Assembly (NCBI RefSeq): GCF_039523035.1
Contig: NZ_BAAAEN010000003.1
Coordinates: 248,001-312,000 of the forward strand
Reading direction: 5' to 3'
Source of the DNA: Pigmentiphaga daeguensis
Lineage (GTDB): Bacteria > Pseudomonadota > Gammaproteobacteria > Burkholderiales > Burkholderiaceae_B
DNA: 64,000 bases
Both the position numbers and the translations under genes were made by a program. Of the stretch, positions 9,619 through 17,760 are shown piece after piece (the stretch's first letter is position 1; each line of letters starts with the position of its first letter). The notes under the pieces are model-generated. The model saw nothing but the letters and a program-made list of their open reading frames with translations, was not told the origin of the DNA and searched no databases.

Positions 9619-10056
9619 TCACTCCCCAAGGTGCTGCAGGGCTTTGGCCGCGCGGCCAAGCGCGGCGCGGTCGTCGGGATCGAGCTTGGCGATGCGGCCC
9701 GCCAGCCAGTCGGTGCGGCGCTTGCGCACCTCGGCCACCAGCCGGCGTCCCTCCGGGGTCACGGCCAGTCCCACGCGGCGCTTGTCCGCGTGCAGGGTCT
9801 GGTCGCGCTGGATGTAGCCGGCGGCCTCGAGCTGCTTGATGTGGTTGCTCATGCTGGCGGCGCGCATGTTCTCGCGATTGGCCAGGTCGTTGACGCCTAT
9901 GCCCGGCTCCTTGTCGATGGCCGACACCAGCATGACCATGAGCGGCGATACGCCGAAGGTCTGGGTCTCGCGCCGCAAGAGCCTGTTCAGCCGCAGGATG
10001 GCCGGCCGCAATTGCGCGGCCAGGTCGATCGATTCGTTACCGGTGGGGTCCAACAT
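9619..10056 (-). CDS. MarR-family transcriptional regulator
   Basis: A 145-residue winged-helix regulator. The helix-turn-helix is visible in GVNDLANRENMRAASMSNHIKQLEAAGYI, split here into GVNDLANRENMRAAS and SNHIKQLEAAG at about 75-105. The wing is DKRRVGLAVTPEGRRLV, a hallmark of MarR (DxRxxxLxLT). It is the first gene of a two-gene operon with the DHA2 exporter and has a perfect palindrome at its promoter, so it probably represses the pair until it binds a phenolic or drug ligand. Confidence 0.92.
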   Translation of the reverse strand: MLDPTGNESIDLAAQLRPAILRLNRLLRRETQTFGVSPLMVMLVSAIDKEPGIGVNDLANRENMRAASMSNHIKQLEAAGYIQRDQTLHADKRRVGLAVTPEGRRLVAEVRKRRTDWLAGRIAKLDPDDRAALGRAAKALQHLGE

Positions 10057-10100
10057 GATCCTGGCGGGGGCGCACGCATGGGCGCCGCGCCCAATAAGTT

Positions 10101-10117
10101 AGTTAGTTGAACTAACT
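10101..10117. promoter_or_regulatory. Palindromic operator for the MarR/efflux operon
   Basis: AGTTAGTT and AACTAACT flank a single central G, a perfect 8+1+8 inverted repeat 44 bases upstream of the MarR start. A further AGTT precedes it. MarR dimers bind palindromes of about this length, so it is the likely autorepression site. It is AT-rich compared with its surroundings, as promoter cores in this genome are. Confidence 0.8.
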
Positions 10118-10173
10118 ATATAGGCGCAGGCCGGCGATTGCAAGTCCCGCCGCGGACCAAGGTCCGCGCCGCG

Positions 10174-10947
10174 TCACATGACCGAGGAGGCTCCGCCGTC
10201 CAGGTTGACGCTGGAGCCGGTCACATAGCTGGCCGCGCCGGAGGCAAGGAAGACGATGACGTTGGCGGCTTCCTCGGCTTCGCCCACCCGTCCCAGAGGA
10301 ATGTCCTGAGCGAATTCGCGGTACAGGTCGTCGGCATCCCGGCCCTTGGAGGCGGCGGCGCGCTCGTGCTGTCCGGCCTTGATCTTGCCGATGCAGACGG
10401 CGTTCACCAGGATGTTGTCGGCCGCGAACTCGCGCGACAGCGCCTTGGTCAGGGCCAGTCCGGCCGCGCGGGAGACCGAGGTCGGCATGGACGTGGCGGC
10501 GGGCTGCTTGCCGCCTATGGTCGAGATGTTGACGATGCGGCCGCCCCCTTGTTTCTTCATGTGCTGGACGGCCAGGCGCGAACAGCGGATCGCCCCGTAC
10601 AGCTTCAGTTCGAGATCGGCATCCCAGTCGGCGTCGCTGACCTTCAGGAACGGGCCGCGCATCGAGGTGCCGGCATTGTTGACCAGGATGTCGATGCGGC
10701 CGAAATGATCCGCCACGGCCGTGAAGAAACGCTCGATTTCCTCGGGCCTGGAGATGTCCGTGGCCAGCCCGAAGACGTCGCCGCCCTTGGCGCGCAACAG
10801 TTCCACGGTGGCCGCCAGCTTGTCCGCGCTGCGGGCGCAGATCGCCACCCGGGCGCCCTCTTCCACGAATTTCAGCGCGGACGCCAGGCCTATGCCGGCC
10901 GTCGCGCCCGTCACCACCGCCACTTTTCCTTTCAATCCCAGATCCAC
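10174..10947 (-). CDS. Short-chain dehydrogenase/reductase-family protein with altered catalytic residues
   Basis: A 257-residue SDR-fold protein. The GTG at 10947 was chosen because it opens the fold (VDLGLKGKVAVVTGA) and has GGAG six bases before it. The nucleotide-binding motif TGATAGIG and the structural NNAG are intact, and there is a Ser in NISTIGG. The active-site YxxxK is replaced: the aligned stretch reads PTSVSRAAGLALTK, with Thr in place of Tyr and Arg in place of Lys. It may bind NAD(P) without normal dehydrogenase activity, or use other residues. It ends TGSSVNLDGGASSVM, as SDRs often do. It lies alone, divergent from the small dioxygenase-family gene. Confidence 0.85.
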   Translation of the reverse strand: MDLGLKGKVAVVTGATAGIGLASALKFVEEGARVAICARSADKLAATVELLRAKGGDVFGLATDISRPEEIERFFTAVADHFGRIDILVNNAGTSMRGPFLKVSDADWDADLELKLYGAIRCSRLAVQHMKKQGGGRIVNISTIGGKQPAATSMPTSVSRAAGLALTKALSREFAADNILVNAVCIGKIKAGQHERAAASKGRDADDLYREFAQDIPLGRVGEAEEAANVIVFLASGAASYVTGSSVNLDGGASSVM

Positions 10948-11050
10948 TTGTCGCTCCGTCACATAGAATTCATACAGGACGCGGCAACCGCCGCGCCTTG
11001 CTCTCTTTCGTTCACCACCGCGGTCCGCACCGCCATCCAGGCCCCAAGCC

Positions 11051-11416
11051 ATGCAGGCAGACTTCCACGACACCGGCATCATTCGCGCATTCCATGCCCA
11101 TGTCTACTACGACCCCGCCACCACCCGCGACGTGGCCGCGATCGTGCGCGAGGAAGCCGTCGCGCGCTTCCCCCTGCGCGCCGGCCGCTGGCACGACGTA
11201 CCCGTCGGCCCGCATACCCAGGCCATGTACCAGTTGCTGTTCGACCCCGCCGTCTTCGCCTCGCTCGTACCCTGGCTCATGCTGAACCGGCGCGGCCTGG
11301 ACGTACTGGTGCATCCGGACACCGGACTTCCGCGCCGCGACCACCTGGTGCATGGGTTCTGGCTGGGCAGGGTGCTGCCGCTGAAGGCCGAGCGCCTGCC
11401 CGAGCGGGACGATTGA
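11051..11416 (+). CDS. DOPA 4,5-dioxygenase family protein
   Basis: A 121-residue protein matching the small DOPA 4,5-dioxygenase family: AFHAHVYYD near the N-terminus, VGPHTQAMYQLLF in the middle and LDVLVHPDTG...RDHLVHG towards the end. Conserved His residues in these three stretches are the presumed metal ligands. Plant and fungal members open DOPA rings for pigment synthesis; the role of bacterial ones is not established. It sits divergent from the SDR and convergent with the luciferase-like monooxygenase, with no operon partner. Confidence 0.85.
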   Translation: MQADFHDTGIIRAFHAHVYYDPATTRDVAAIVREEAVARFPLRAGRWHDVPVGPHTQAMYQLLFDPAVFASLVPWLMLNRRGLDVLVHPDTGLPRRDHLVHGFWLGRVLPLKAERLPERDD

Positions 11417-11422
11417 CCCCCC

Positions 11423-12433
11423 TCACGCCGCGTTTTCCATCCACCCCAGCCGAGCTCCCGCGGCGGCGGTGATCTCGAACGATCGCAGGCGCGCGGCGTG
11501 GTCGTAGACCTGCGCGGTCACCATCAGCTCGTCGGCCCCATGCCGGCGCGCGAACTCGTCCAGTCCGGCCTCGACGTCCTCCGGCGTTCCTACCACCGCG
11601 CAGGACAGCGAGCGCTCGATGTGCGCTTTCTCGGCCCCGCTCCAGATCTCCTCGATGTTGTCCACGGGGGCGTTCAGCTTGCCGGGCGTCCCCCGGATCA
11701 GGTTGACGAATTGCAGTTGCAGCGACGTGAACAGGCGGCGCGCCTCGTCCCGGGTGTCCGCGGCGAACACGTTGATGCCCAGCATCACATAGGGTTGGCG
11801 CAAGGCCTCGGAAGGCTGGAAGCGCGTGCGATAGAGGTCCAGCGCCGCCGTGAGGTAGCCCGGCGCGAAGTGCGAGGCGAAGGCGAAGGGCAGCCCCATC
11901 TGCGCCGCCAGCTGCGCGCTGAAAAGACTGGATCCGAGCAGCCACAGCGGCACGTCCAGACCGCCGCCGGGCACGGCCTGCACCGCCTGCCCCGGGCTCG
12001 GCGCCCGGAAATAGTGCTGCAGCTCGGCCACGTCCTGGGGAAAGCGGTCGGCGGTATCGCCCTGCCCCCGGCGCAGCGCGCGGGCGGTGGCCTGGTCCGA
12101 GCCGGGCGCGCGGCCCAGGCCGAGGTCGATGCGGCCCGGGTATAGCGAGGCCAGCGTGCCGAACTGTTCGGCGATGACCAGCGGCGCATGGTTGGGCAGC
12201 ATGACGCCGCCCGCGCCCACCCGCATGTGCCGCGTCCCGGCGGCCACGTGGGAAATCACGAGGGCCGTTGCGGCGCTGGCGATGCCGGGCATGTTGTGAT
12301 GCTCGGCCAGCCAGTAGCGGCGATAGCCCCAGCGTTCGGCATGCTGGGCCAGGTCGAGGGTGTTGCGGAACGCGTCGGCGGCGGTGCCGCCGGCGCAGAT
12401 GGGTGACAGATCCAGTACGGACAGTGCGGTCAT
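11423..12433 (-). CDS. LLM-class flavin-dependent oxidoreductase (luciferase-like monooxygenase)
   Basis: A 336-residue TIM-barrel flavoprotein. The ATG at 12433 was preferred to an upstream TTG because the family begins TALSVLDLSPI. Family features include YWLAEHHNMPGIAS (about 45-58), the GAGGVMLPNHAPL strand-loop and LGLGRAPGSDQ. This matches the YhbW-like subgroup of bacterial luciferase homologues, which use reduced flavin and O2. The substrate is unknown. It is divergent from the Bug receptor at 12585 across a 151-bp gap, so it may share regulation, but no operator is evident. Confidence 0.9.
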   Translation of the reverse strand: MTALSVLDLSPICAGGTAADAFRNTLDLAQHAERWGYRRYWLAEHHNMPGIASAATALVISHVAAGTRHMRVGAGGVMLPNHAPLVIAEQFGTLASLYPGRIDLGLGRAPGSDQATARALRRGQGDTADRFPQDVAELQHYFRAPSPGQAVQAVPGGGLDVPLWLLGSSLFSAQLAAQMGLPFAFASHFAPGYLTAALDLYRTRFQPSEALRQPYVMLGINVFAADTRDEARRLFTSLQLQFVNLIRGTPGKLNAPVDNIEEIWSGAEKAHIERSLSCAVVGTPEDVEAGLDEFARRHGADELMVTAQVYDHAARLRSFEITAAAGARLGWMENAA

Positions 12434-12584
12434 TTCGTTCTCGTGCAAGGAATGCGCCCGGCGGGAAAGCGGGCGGTGGCCACGCTGCGTTAACCGAAGG
12501 TTGACGAGGCTTGAAAAGACGTCGCTCGTCAGGCGGACAGGCGCTCAATACACTCATCGTACCCTTCACCCCGGACTCCCTTCG

Positions 12585-13562
12585 ATGAAAACCTTACCCG
12601 CCATAAGCCTATGGGCCGCGCTGGCCATCGCCCTTGCCCCGGCCGCCCACGCGCAATCCGGCGCTTATCCCTCCCGTCCCGTCAAGATGGTGGTCGGGTG
12701 GTCGCCCGGCGGCGCGACCGATCTGCTGGCCCGCATGGTTTCCACGGAACTGAGCCAGCAGCTCGGCCAGCAGGTGGTGGTGGACAACCGGCCCGGCGCC
12801 AACGGCACGATCGGCCACGCCCAGGTGGCGGCCGCCCCGGCCGACGGCTACACGCTGATCCTGGCCACCAACAGCACCTACGCCATCGCCGAGCACCTGT
12901 ACAAATCGCTGCCGTACCGGCACGAACGCGACCTCGCCCCGATCTCGCTGCTGGCCTCGAGCCCGCTTATCCTGGCGGTACGCCCCACGCTGGAGGCCGG
13001 CGGCGTGAAGGAATTGCTGGCCCTGGCCCGCAAGCAGCCCGGCCGCCTGAACGTCGCCTCGGGCGGCAACGGCTCGACCAGCCACCTGGCGGCCGAGCTG
13101 TTCATGAGCCTGACGGGCATTTCCATGACGCATGTCCCCTACAAGGGCGGCGGTCCGGCCAACAACGCGGTGGCCGCCGGAGAAGTCGACGCGGCCTTCC
13201 TGGACCTGGGCGTCGCCCTGCCCTTCGCTTCCGCCGGCCGCCTCAAGGCCATCGCCGTGACGGGCACCGCCCGCTCGCCCTTGCTGCCCGAGGTTCCCAC
13301 CGTGGGCGAATCGGGCGTGCCCAGCTTCGAGTCGACGACCAACTTCGCGCTGTTCGCGCCCGCGGGAACGCCGCGCCCGGTCATCGACCGCCTGCACCAG
13401 GCCGTGCACAAGGTGCTGGCGGGCAGCGACCTGCGCGACAAGCTGCGCCGGCAGGGCGTGGAGATCGTCGACAGTTCGCCCGACGAGCTTCGCCGCGCCG
13501 CGGCCGCGGAAAGCGCCAAGTGGGCCCGCATCATCCGCGAACGCCACATCTCCCTGGACTAG
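12585..13562 (+). CDS. Bug-family tripartite tricarboxylate transporter substrate-binding protein
   Basis: A 325-residue exported protein. The signal peptide MKTLPAISLWAALAIALAP ends at AHA-Q, so it acts in the periplasm. The mature fold starts YPSRPVKMVVGWSPGG, followed by NRPGANGTIG and the ADGYTL ligand-loop motif, all typical of TctC/Bug receptors. These bind carboxylates such as dicarboxylates, aromatic acids or nicotinate. No TctA/TctB membrane genes are near, as for most Bug genes. The next gene starts one base after its stop, so the two form an operon and the ligand may be the substrate of that dehydrogenase-like enzyme. Confidence 0.93.
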   Translation: MKTLPAISLWAALAIALAPAAHAQSGAYPSRPVKMVVGWSPGGATDLLARMVSTELSQQLGQQVVVDNRPGANGTIGHAQVAAAPADGYTLILATNSTYAIAEHLYKSLPYRHERDLAPISLLASSPLILAVRPTLEAGGVKELLALARKQPGRLNVASGGNGSTSHLAAELFMSLTGISMTHVPYKGGGPANNAVAAGEVDAAFLDLGVALPFASAGRLKAIAVTGTARSPLLPEVPTVGESGVPSFESTTNFALFAPAGTPRPVIDRLHQAVHKVLAGSDLRDKLRRQGVEIVDSSPDELRRAAAAESAKWARIIRERHISLD

Positions 13563-13563
13563 G

Positions 13564-14670
13564 ATGGCCTCGCATTCCCACCCCGCGCTCGACGTCGCAG
13601 TCGTCGGCGCCGGGCCCATCGGCTGCGCCACCGCAGCCTATCTGCTTCGTCACGGACACCGTCCCTTCCTGTGGTCTCCCACCGCATCGCGGCTCGAACG
13701 CCGCGGCGGCATGGCGCGCATCGCCTGCACCGGCGCCCTGGACGGCGACGTGGAGATCGAGCTGCTGGCCGCGCCTGAACGGCTGGCCGGGTTCGATACC
13801 GTCATCGTCTGCCTGCCGGGCAACGCCTATGCCGACGTGCTGGGACGGCTGGCACCGCTGTGGCGCGACGGCCAGACCGTCATCGTCAGCGGCGCGCTCA
13901 GCCTGGCGCCGCTCTGGCTGCGCGAGCGCGCGGCGCGGCGCGGCTGCGAGCTGCATGCCGCGGGCTGGGCCACGACGCCCACGACCGCCCACTTCCTGCC
14001 CGACGGCCGGCTGCACGCGAATCCGCTGCGCCATCGCATCGACATGGCCTCGACCGGAGATGGCGGCCGCATCCTGGCGCTTTGCGCCGCCTTGCTGGGC
14101 GAGCGCTTCGTCGACGCCGGCGACCTGCTGGCGCCGACGCTGGCCAACATCAACCCCATCGCCCACGCCGCCGAGGTCATCCCCAACCTGACCCGCATGG
14201 ACCGGGGCGAGGACTGGCCACTGTTCGGCTGCTTCACGCCGGTGGTCGGCCGCCTGGCCGAAGGGCTCGATCGGGAACGCCTGGCCACCGCCGCGGCGCT
14301 GGGCTTCGCCCTTCCCACGCTGGCCGAGCATTACAGCCGGTCCTACCATATCGAAGCCGGGCCGCTGCACGAGATGGCCGCGGCCATCCAGGCGCGCGGC
14401 ATGGGTCCATCGGGCCCCGCCCGCCTGGACCACCGCTACGTGCTGGAGGACGCCCCCTTCGGGCTGGTGTTCCAGGAAGCGCTGGCCCGGGCCGCGGGCG
14501 TGGACACGCCGCTGCTGTCGGCCTGCATCGACATCCTGGAATCGGTCTATGCGCGCGACTTCCGGGCCGAGAACTTCCTGGTGGACGAACTGGGACTGGC
14601 CTCGGGCGGCGTGGCCGCGCTGCGCAGCCGCTGCGCCGCCTCGCGCAGCGCCGACACGCCCCCGCGATGA
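13564..14670 (+). CDS. NAD/NADP octopine/nopaline dehydrogenase-family protein
   Basis: A 368-residue protein with an N-terminal Rossmann motif VAVVGAGPIGCATAAYL (about 10-26) and a C-terminal helical domain containing NINPIAHAAEVIPNL and a conserved His in HEMAAAI. This is the layout of opine dehydrogenases and related ketopantoate-reductase-like enzymes. Such enzymes reductively join amino acids with keto acids or do the reverse. It follows the Bug gene by one base. Its last 124 bases overlap the 3' end of the convergent LysR gene, an unusually long tail-to-tail overlap. Confidence 0.85.
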   Translation: MASHSHPALDVAVVGAGPIGCATAAYLLRHGHRPFLWSPTASRLERRGGMARIACTGALDGDVEIELLAAPERLAGFDTVIVCLPGNAYADVLGRLAPLWRDGQTVIVSGALSLAPLWLRERAARRGCELHAAGWATTPTTAHFLPDGRLHANPLRHRIDMASTGDGGRILALCAALLGERFVDAGDLLAPTLANINPIAHAAEVIPNLTRMDRGEDWPLFGCFTPVVGRLAEGLDRERLATAAALGFALPTLAEHYSRSYHIEAGPLHEMAAAIQARGMGPSGPARLDHRYVLEDAPFGLVFQEALARAAGVDTPLLSACIDILESVYARDFRAENFLVDELGLASGGVAALRSRCAASRSADTPPR

Positions 14671-15560
14671 GCGCCGCTGAAGCGGTAGACCATCGCGATC
14701 GGTACCGGCGCGGGCAGGTCTTCCATGCCGATCTCCACCAGGGTGCCGCGCCGCAGGCGATCCTCGATCACGCAACGCGCCGCCAGGGTCACGCCCAGCG
14801 CCTGTTCGGCCAGTTGCAGGTTGGTGATGGCATTGGTGGATTCGATGCGAGGCACGATGGGCGCCAGGCCGTGCTGCAGCATGACCTGCTCGACCATCAT
14901 GCGGGCATTGGTCGGCCGGGGCGGCAGGATCCACGCTTCGTCGCGCAACGACCGCCACGCGTGGCGCCGCCGGCGGTCCGCGGCCAGCGGATGCTTGGGC
15001 GCGCACACCACGGTCCACTCCTCGACTCCTATCTGCTCGATGACGAAACCGTCCGGCCTCAGCCCGCCAAGCTCGGACGGCGTGTTCATCGTGACCAGCA
15101 CGTCGAGGTCGCCGGCCTCCAGCTTCTGGCACATGTCGGCCAGCCGGCCCTCGACGATGCGCACGGGCGGCAGGCCCCCATGGGCCGCCAGGTCACGCAG
15201 CAGCCTGGGCACCAGCGTCCAGGCGATGAAGGGCGGCGCGCCCAGCCGCATGCCCTGGTCGGCCGGCATGCCATGCGCGGCCAGTTCGTCCGCCAGCTGG
15301 GCCACCTCGCCCAGCAGCACCCGCGCACGCTGGACGATCAGGTCGCCGGCCGCGGTCGTGACCACGCCGCGCGGCAGGCGATGGAAGATGGCCGTGCCGA
15401 ACAGCGCCTCCACTTCGCGCAGCCCCTTGCTGACCGCGGCCGTGCTCAGATGCAGCCGCTGGCCCGCCGCCCGCATGTTGCCGGCATCGGCCAGGGTACT
15501 GATGAGTTCGAGCTGGCGCATTCTGAGCGCGGCCAGCAGGCGGTGTGTCGCATCGTGCAT
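14547..15560 (-). CDS. LysR-family transcriptional regulator
   Basis: A 337-residue regulator from ATG at 15560. The N-terminal helix-turn-helix is MRQLELISTLADAGNMRAAG with LHLSTAAVSKGLREVEALFG. The effector domain follows from about residue 95. The family core ends near ...LREAAQRLRSAA; about 24 more residues, rich in Ser, Pro and Arg, run into the coding region of the convergent dehydrogenase. It is divergent from the asparaginase across 65 bases, which suggests it controls that gene and perhaps the convergent operon. Confidence 0.9.
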   Translation of the reverse strand: MHDATHRLLAALRMRQLELISTLADAGNMRAAGQRLHLSTAAVSKGLREVEALFGTAIFHRLPRGVVTTAAGDLIVQRARVLLGEVAQLADELAAHGMPADQGMRLGAPPFIAWTLVPRLLRDLAAHGGLPPVRIVEGRLADMCQKLEAGDLDVLVTMNTPSELGGLRPDGFVIEQIGVEEWTVVCAPKHPLAADRRRRHAWRSLRDEAWILPPRPTNARMMVEQVMLQHGLAPIVPRIESTNAITNLQLAEQALGVTLAARCVIEDRLRRGTLVEIGMEDLPAPVPIAMVYRFSGAHRGGVSALREAAQRLRSAATPPEASPSSSTRKFSARKSRA

Positions 15561-15625
15561 ACGGATAGTCCTGGCAGGGGGGCGCGACTGCGCGTCCCCA
15601 CGCGAGCATACTCCGCGGAGGCCGC

Positions 15626-16603
15626 ATGACGCGCCGCCCCGCCTCCGTGCGCATCGTGGCCACCGGCGGCACCATCGCCGGCGCCGCGCCATCGCCGCGG
15701 GATACCAGCGGCTACCGCGCCGGCGCCCTTCCGGCCGCCGCGCTGCTGGCCGACCTTCCCCTTCAGGACGACATCCGCCTGGATGCGCGGCAACTGGCTT
15801 CGCTGGACAGCAAGGACGCGCTGCCCGAGTTATGGCAAATGCTGGCGCGGGAACTGGCGCAGGCACAGTCGGACCCCGGCGTCGACGGCGTGGTGCTGAC
15901 CCACGGCACCGACACCCTGGAGGAGACGGCCTGGTTCCTGCACCTGACCCTGGCCCTGGCCAAGCCGCTGGTCATCACCGGCGCCATGCGCCCCGCCACC
16001 GCGATCTCCGCCGACGGTCCCATGAACCTGCTGCAGGCCGTGCAGGTGGCGGCGTGCCCGTGGGCGGCGCGGCACGGCGTCGTTGCCGTCCTGAACGGCC
16101 GGGTCCACCACGCCCGCCATCTGCGCAAGGCGCACACGCATCGTGTGGACGCCTTCGATAGCGGGGAAGCCGGCGCCGCCGGCTTCGTCCAGGATGGCTA
16201 CGTGGGCTGGCTCTCGCCGCCCCGCCGCCGCCCGCTGCGTTTCCCGCCGGACACGCCGCTGGCGCCCGTGGACATCCTGTTCGACTACCCCGGCATCTCC
16301 ACCTCGATGGTCGATGCGGTCCTGCGCGCCGGCGCGCGCGGGCTGGTCTGGGCCGGCTACGGCAACGGTTCCATCAGCGGCCGCATCGAGCCGCTGTTGC
16401 GCGAGGCCGGCCGCCGCGGCCTGGCGATCGTGCGCGCCACCCGTACCGGCGCCGGCCGGGTGGCACATCCGGGCACCGGCGATTTCATCCAGGCCGCCGG
16501 CCTGGACCCGTACAAGGCGCGCATCGCGCTGATGCTGGCGCTGGGCGCCGGCACGCCGCCGGCGGCCTTGCAAGCGCTGTTCGACACCCTGTCCTACGAA
16601 TGA
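15626..16603 (+). CDS. L-asparaginase (type I/II fold)
   Basis: A 325-residue amidohydrolase. Both signature Thr motifs are present: ATGGTIAG near residue 11 and VLTHGTDTLEETA near 90, with GAMRPATAISADGPMNL following. It converts asparagine (possibly glutamine) to aspartate and ammonia. There is no signal peptide, so the enzyme is probably cytoplasmic despite resembling the longer periplasmic class. GGAGG sits six bases before the ATG. It is divergent from the LysR gene and about 160 bases upstream of a Bug receptor gene on the same strand. Confidence 0.92.
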   Translation: MTRRPASVRIVATGGTIAGAAPSPRDTSGYRAGALPAAALLADLPLQDDIRLDARQLASLDSKDALPELWQMLARELAQAQSDPGVDGVVLTHGTDTLEETAWFLHLTLALAKPLVITGAMRPATAISADGPMNLLQAVQVAACPWAARHGVVAVLNGRVHHARHLRKAHTHRVDAFDSGEAGAAGFVQDGYVGWLSPPRRRPLRFPPDTPLAPVDILFDYPGISTSMVDAVLRAGARGLVWAGYGNGSISGRIEPLLREAGRRGLAIVRATRTGAGRVAHPGTGDFIQAAGLDPYKARIALMLALGAGTPPAALQALFDTLSYE

Positions 16604-16671
16604 ATGAAGCGAGCGGCGCGCCCGGGGTTTTCCCCAGCGCGCCATCGTTGAAAGCGGCAACTTGTTACGGT

Positions 16672-16696
16672 ATAGTTGATAAAATCCATAGTTGAT
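16672..16696 (+). promoter_or_regulatory. Direct repeat in the promoter region of the second Bug operon
   Basis: ATAGTTGAT occurs twice with a 16-base period in an AT-rich patch about 75-95 bases before the Bug start. The spacing, about one and a half helical turns, could suit a regulator, or the patch may simply hold the promoter core. No palindrome was found here. Confidence 0.4.
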
Positions 16697-16767
16697 TTAA
16701 GCAACAATCTGGCTTTTCCCCGGCAAGGACGAGAAGTCCTCCGGACAGCCGCCATCGAGGAGACAGC

Positions 16768-17751
16768 ATGAAGACCCGTTTCGCCCTCCGGCTGGGAGCC
16801 GTCGCGGCTGCCTTGGCGACGACGCTGCCCGCATGGGCGCAAAGCGAATCCGCGGCCAATTATCCGTCGCGGCCGATACGCATCATCGTTCCCTACACGC
16901 CGGGCGCGATCAATGACGTACTGGCGCGCCGCATCGCTCAGCAGTTGTCCGAAGCGCTCAAGCAATCGGTCGTCGTGGAGAACAAACCCGGCGGCGGCAC
17001 CGTCATCGGCACCGAATACGTCGCACGCGCCGAACCCGACGGCTACACGCTGCTGCAGACGGCAGCCTCGCACTCGATCAATCCGAGCCTGGTTCCCAAG
17101 CTGCCCTACGACTCCATCAAGAGCTTCAGCTTCATCACCCTGGTGGGAACCTCGCCCTACGTGATGACCGCCACCCCCAGCCTGCCCGCCAACACGCTCC
17201 CCGAGCTGATCGCGCTGGCCAAGTCGCAACCGGGCAAGATCTCGTACGCCTCGACCGGCAACGGCGGCAGCGCCCACCTGATGGGCGAGCTGCTCAAGGA
17301 CATGGCCCAGATCGACCTGATGCACATTCCCTACAAGGGCCTGGCGCAAGGCCTGAACGACGTCGCCAGCGGACAGGTGCAACTGACGTTCAGCACCTAT
17401 ACGGGCGCGATGGCCTACCTGCAGCCCGGCCGCGTGAAGGCGATTGCCGTCACGGGCAAGGAACGCATGTCGGTGCTGCCCAACGTGCCCACCATCGCCG
17501 AAACCCTGCCCGGCTACGATGCCTCGGGCTGGTGGGGCTATGTCGCGCCGGCCGGCACGCCCAAGCCCATCGTCGACAAGCTCAATCGCGAGTTGAACAA
17601 GATCGTGCAATCGGCCGACTTCAAGGAGCACTTCAAGTCCCAGGGGGTCGAGATGCTGGGCACCACGCCTGACGAGTTCCGGACCCACGTCGAGCGCGAG
17701 ATGGAAACCTGGCGCAAGCTGATCAAGAAAGCCAACATCACGATGGGCTGA
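16768..17751 (+). CDS. Bug-family tripartite tricarboxylate transporter substrate-binding protein
   Basis: A 327-residue exported receptor. The signal peptide runs to PAWAQ, the mature start is NYPSRPIRIIVPYTPGAIND, and NKPGGGTVIG and PDGYTLL follow. It carries AIND where other Bugs here have GATD or GSND, a change in the first ligand loop. GGAG precedes the start. It is followed nine bases later by an enolase-superfamily enzyme, so uptake and first catabolic step are probably coupled; the shared substrate is likely a hydroxy- or cycloacid, by inference only. Confidence 0.93.
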   Translation: MKTRFALRLGAVAAALATTLPAWAQSESAANYPSRPIRIIVPYTPGAINDVLARRIAQQLSEALKQSVVVENKPGGGTVIGTEYVARAEPDGYTLLQTAASHSINPSLVPKLPYDSIKSFSFITLVGTSPYVMTATPSLPANTLPELIALAKSQPGKISYASTGNGGSAHLMGELLKDMAQIDLMHIPYKGLAQGLNDVASGQVQLTFSTYTGAMAYLQPGRVKAIAVTGKERMSVLPNVPTIAETLPGYDASGWWGYVAPAGTPKPIVDKLNRELNKIVQSADFKEHFKSQGVEMLGTTPDEFRTHVEREMETWRKLIKKANITMG

Positions 17752-17760
17752 CCCCCTGCC

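Noticed and set aside
14547..14670. The LysR/dehydrogenase overlap as evidence that one gene is false
   Set aside because: Both proteins show clear family motifs well outside the overlap, so both are kept and the overlap is reported as odd.
16604..16767. Small gene between asparaginase and the Bug gene
   Set aside because: No frame with a ribosome site or family motif; the stretch looks like a promoter region with an AT-rich direct repeat.
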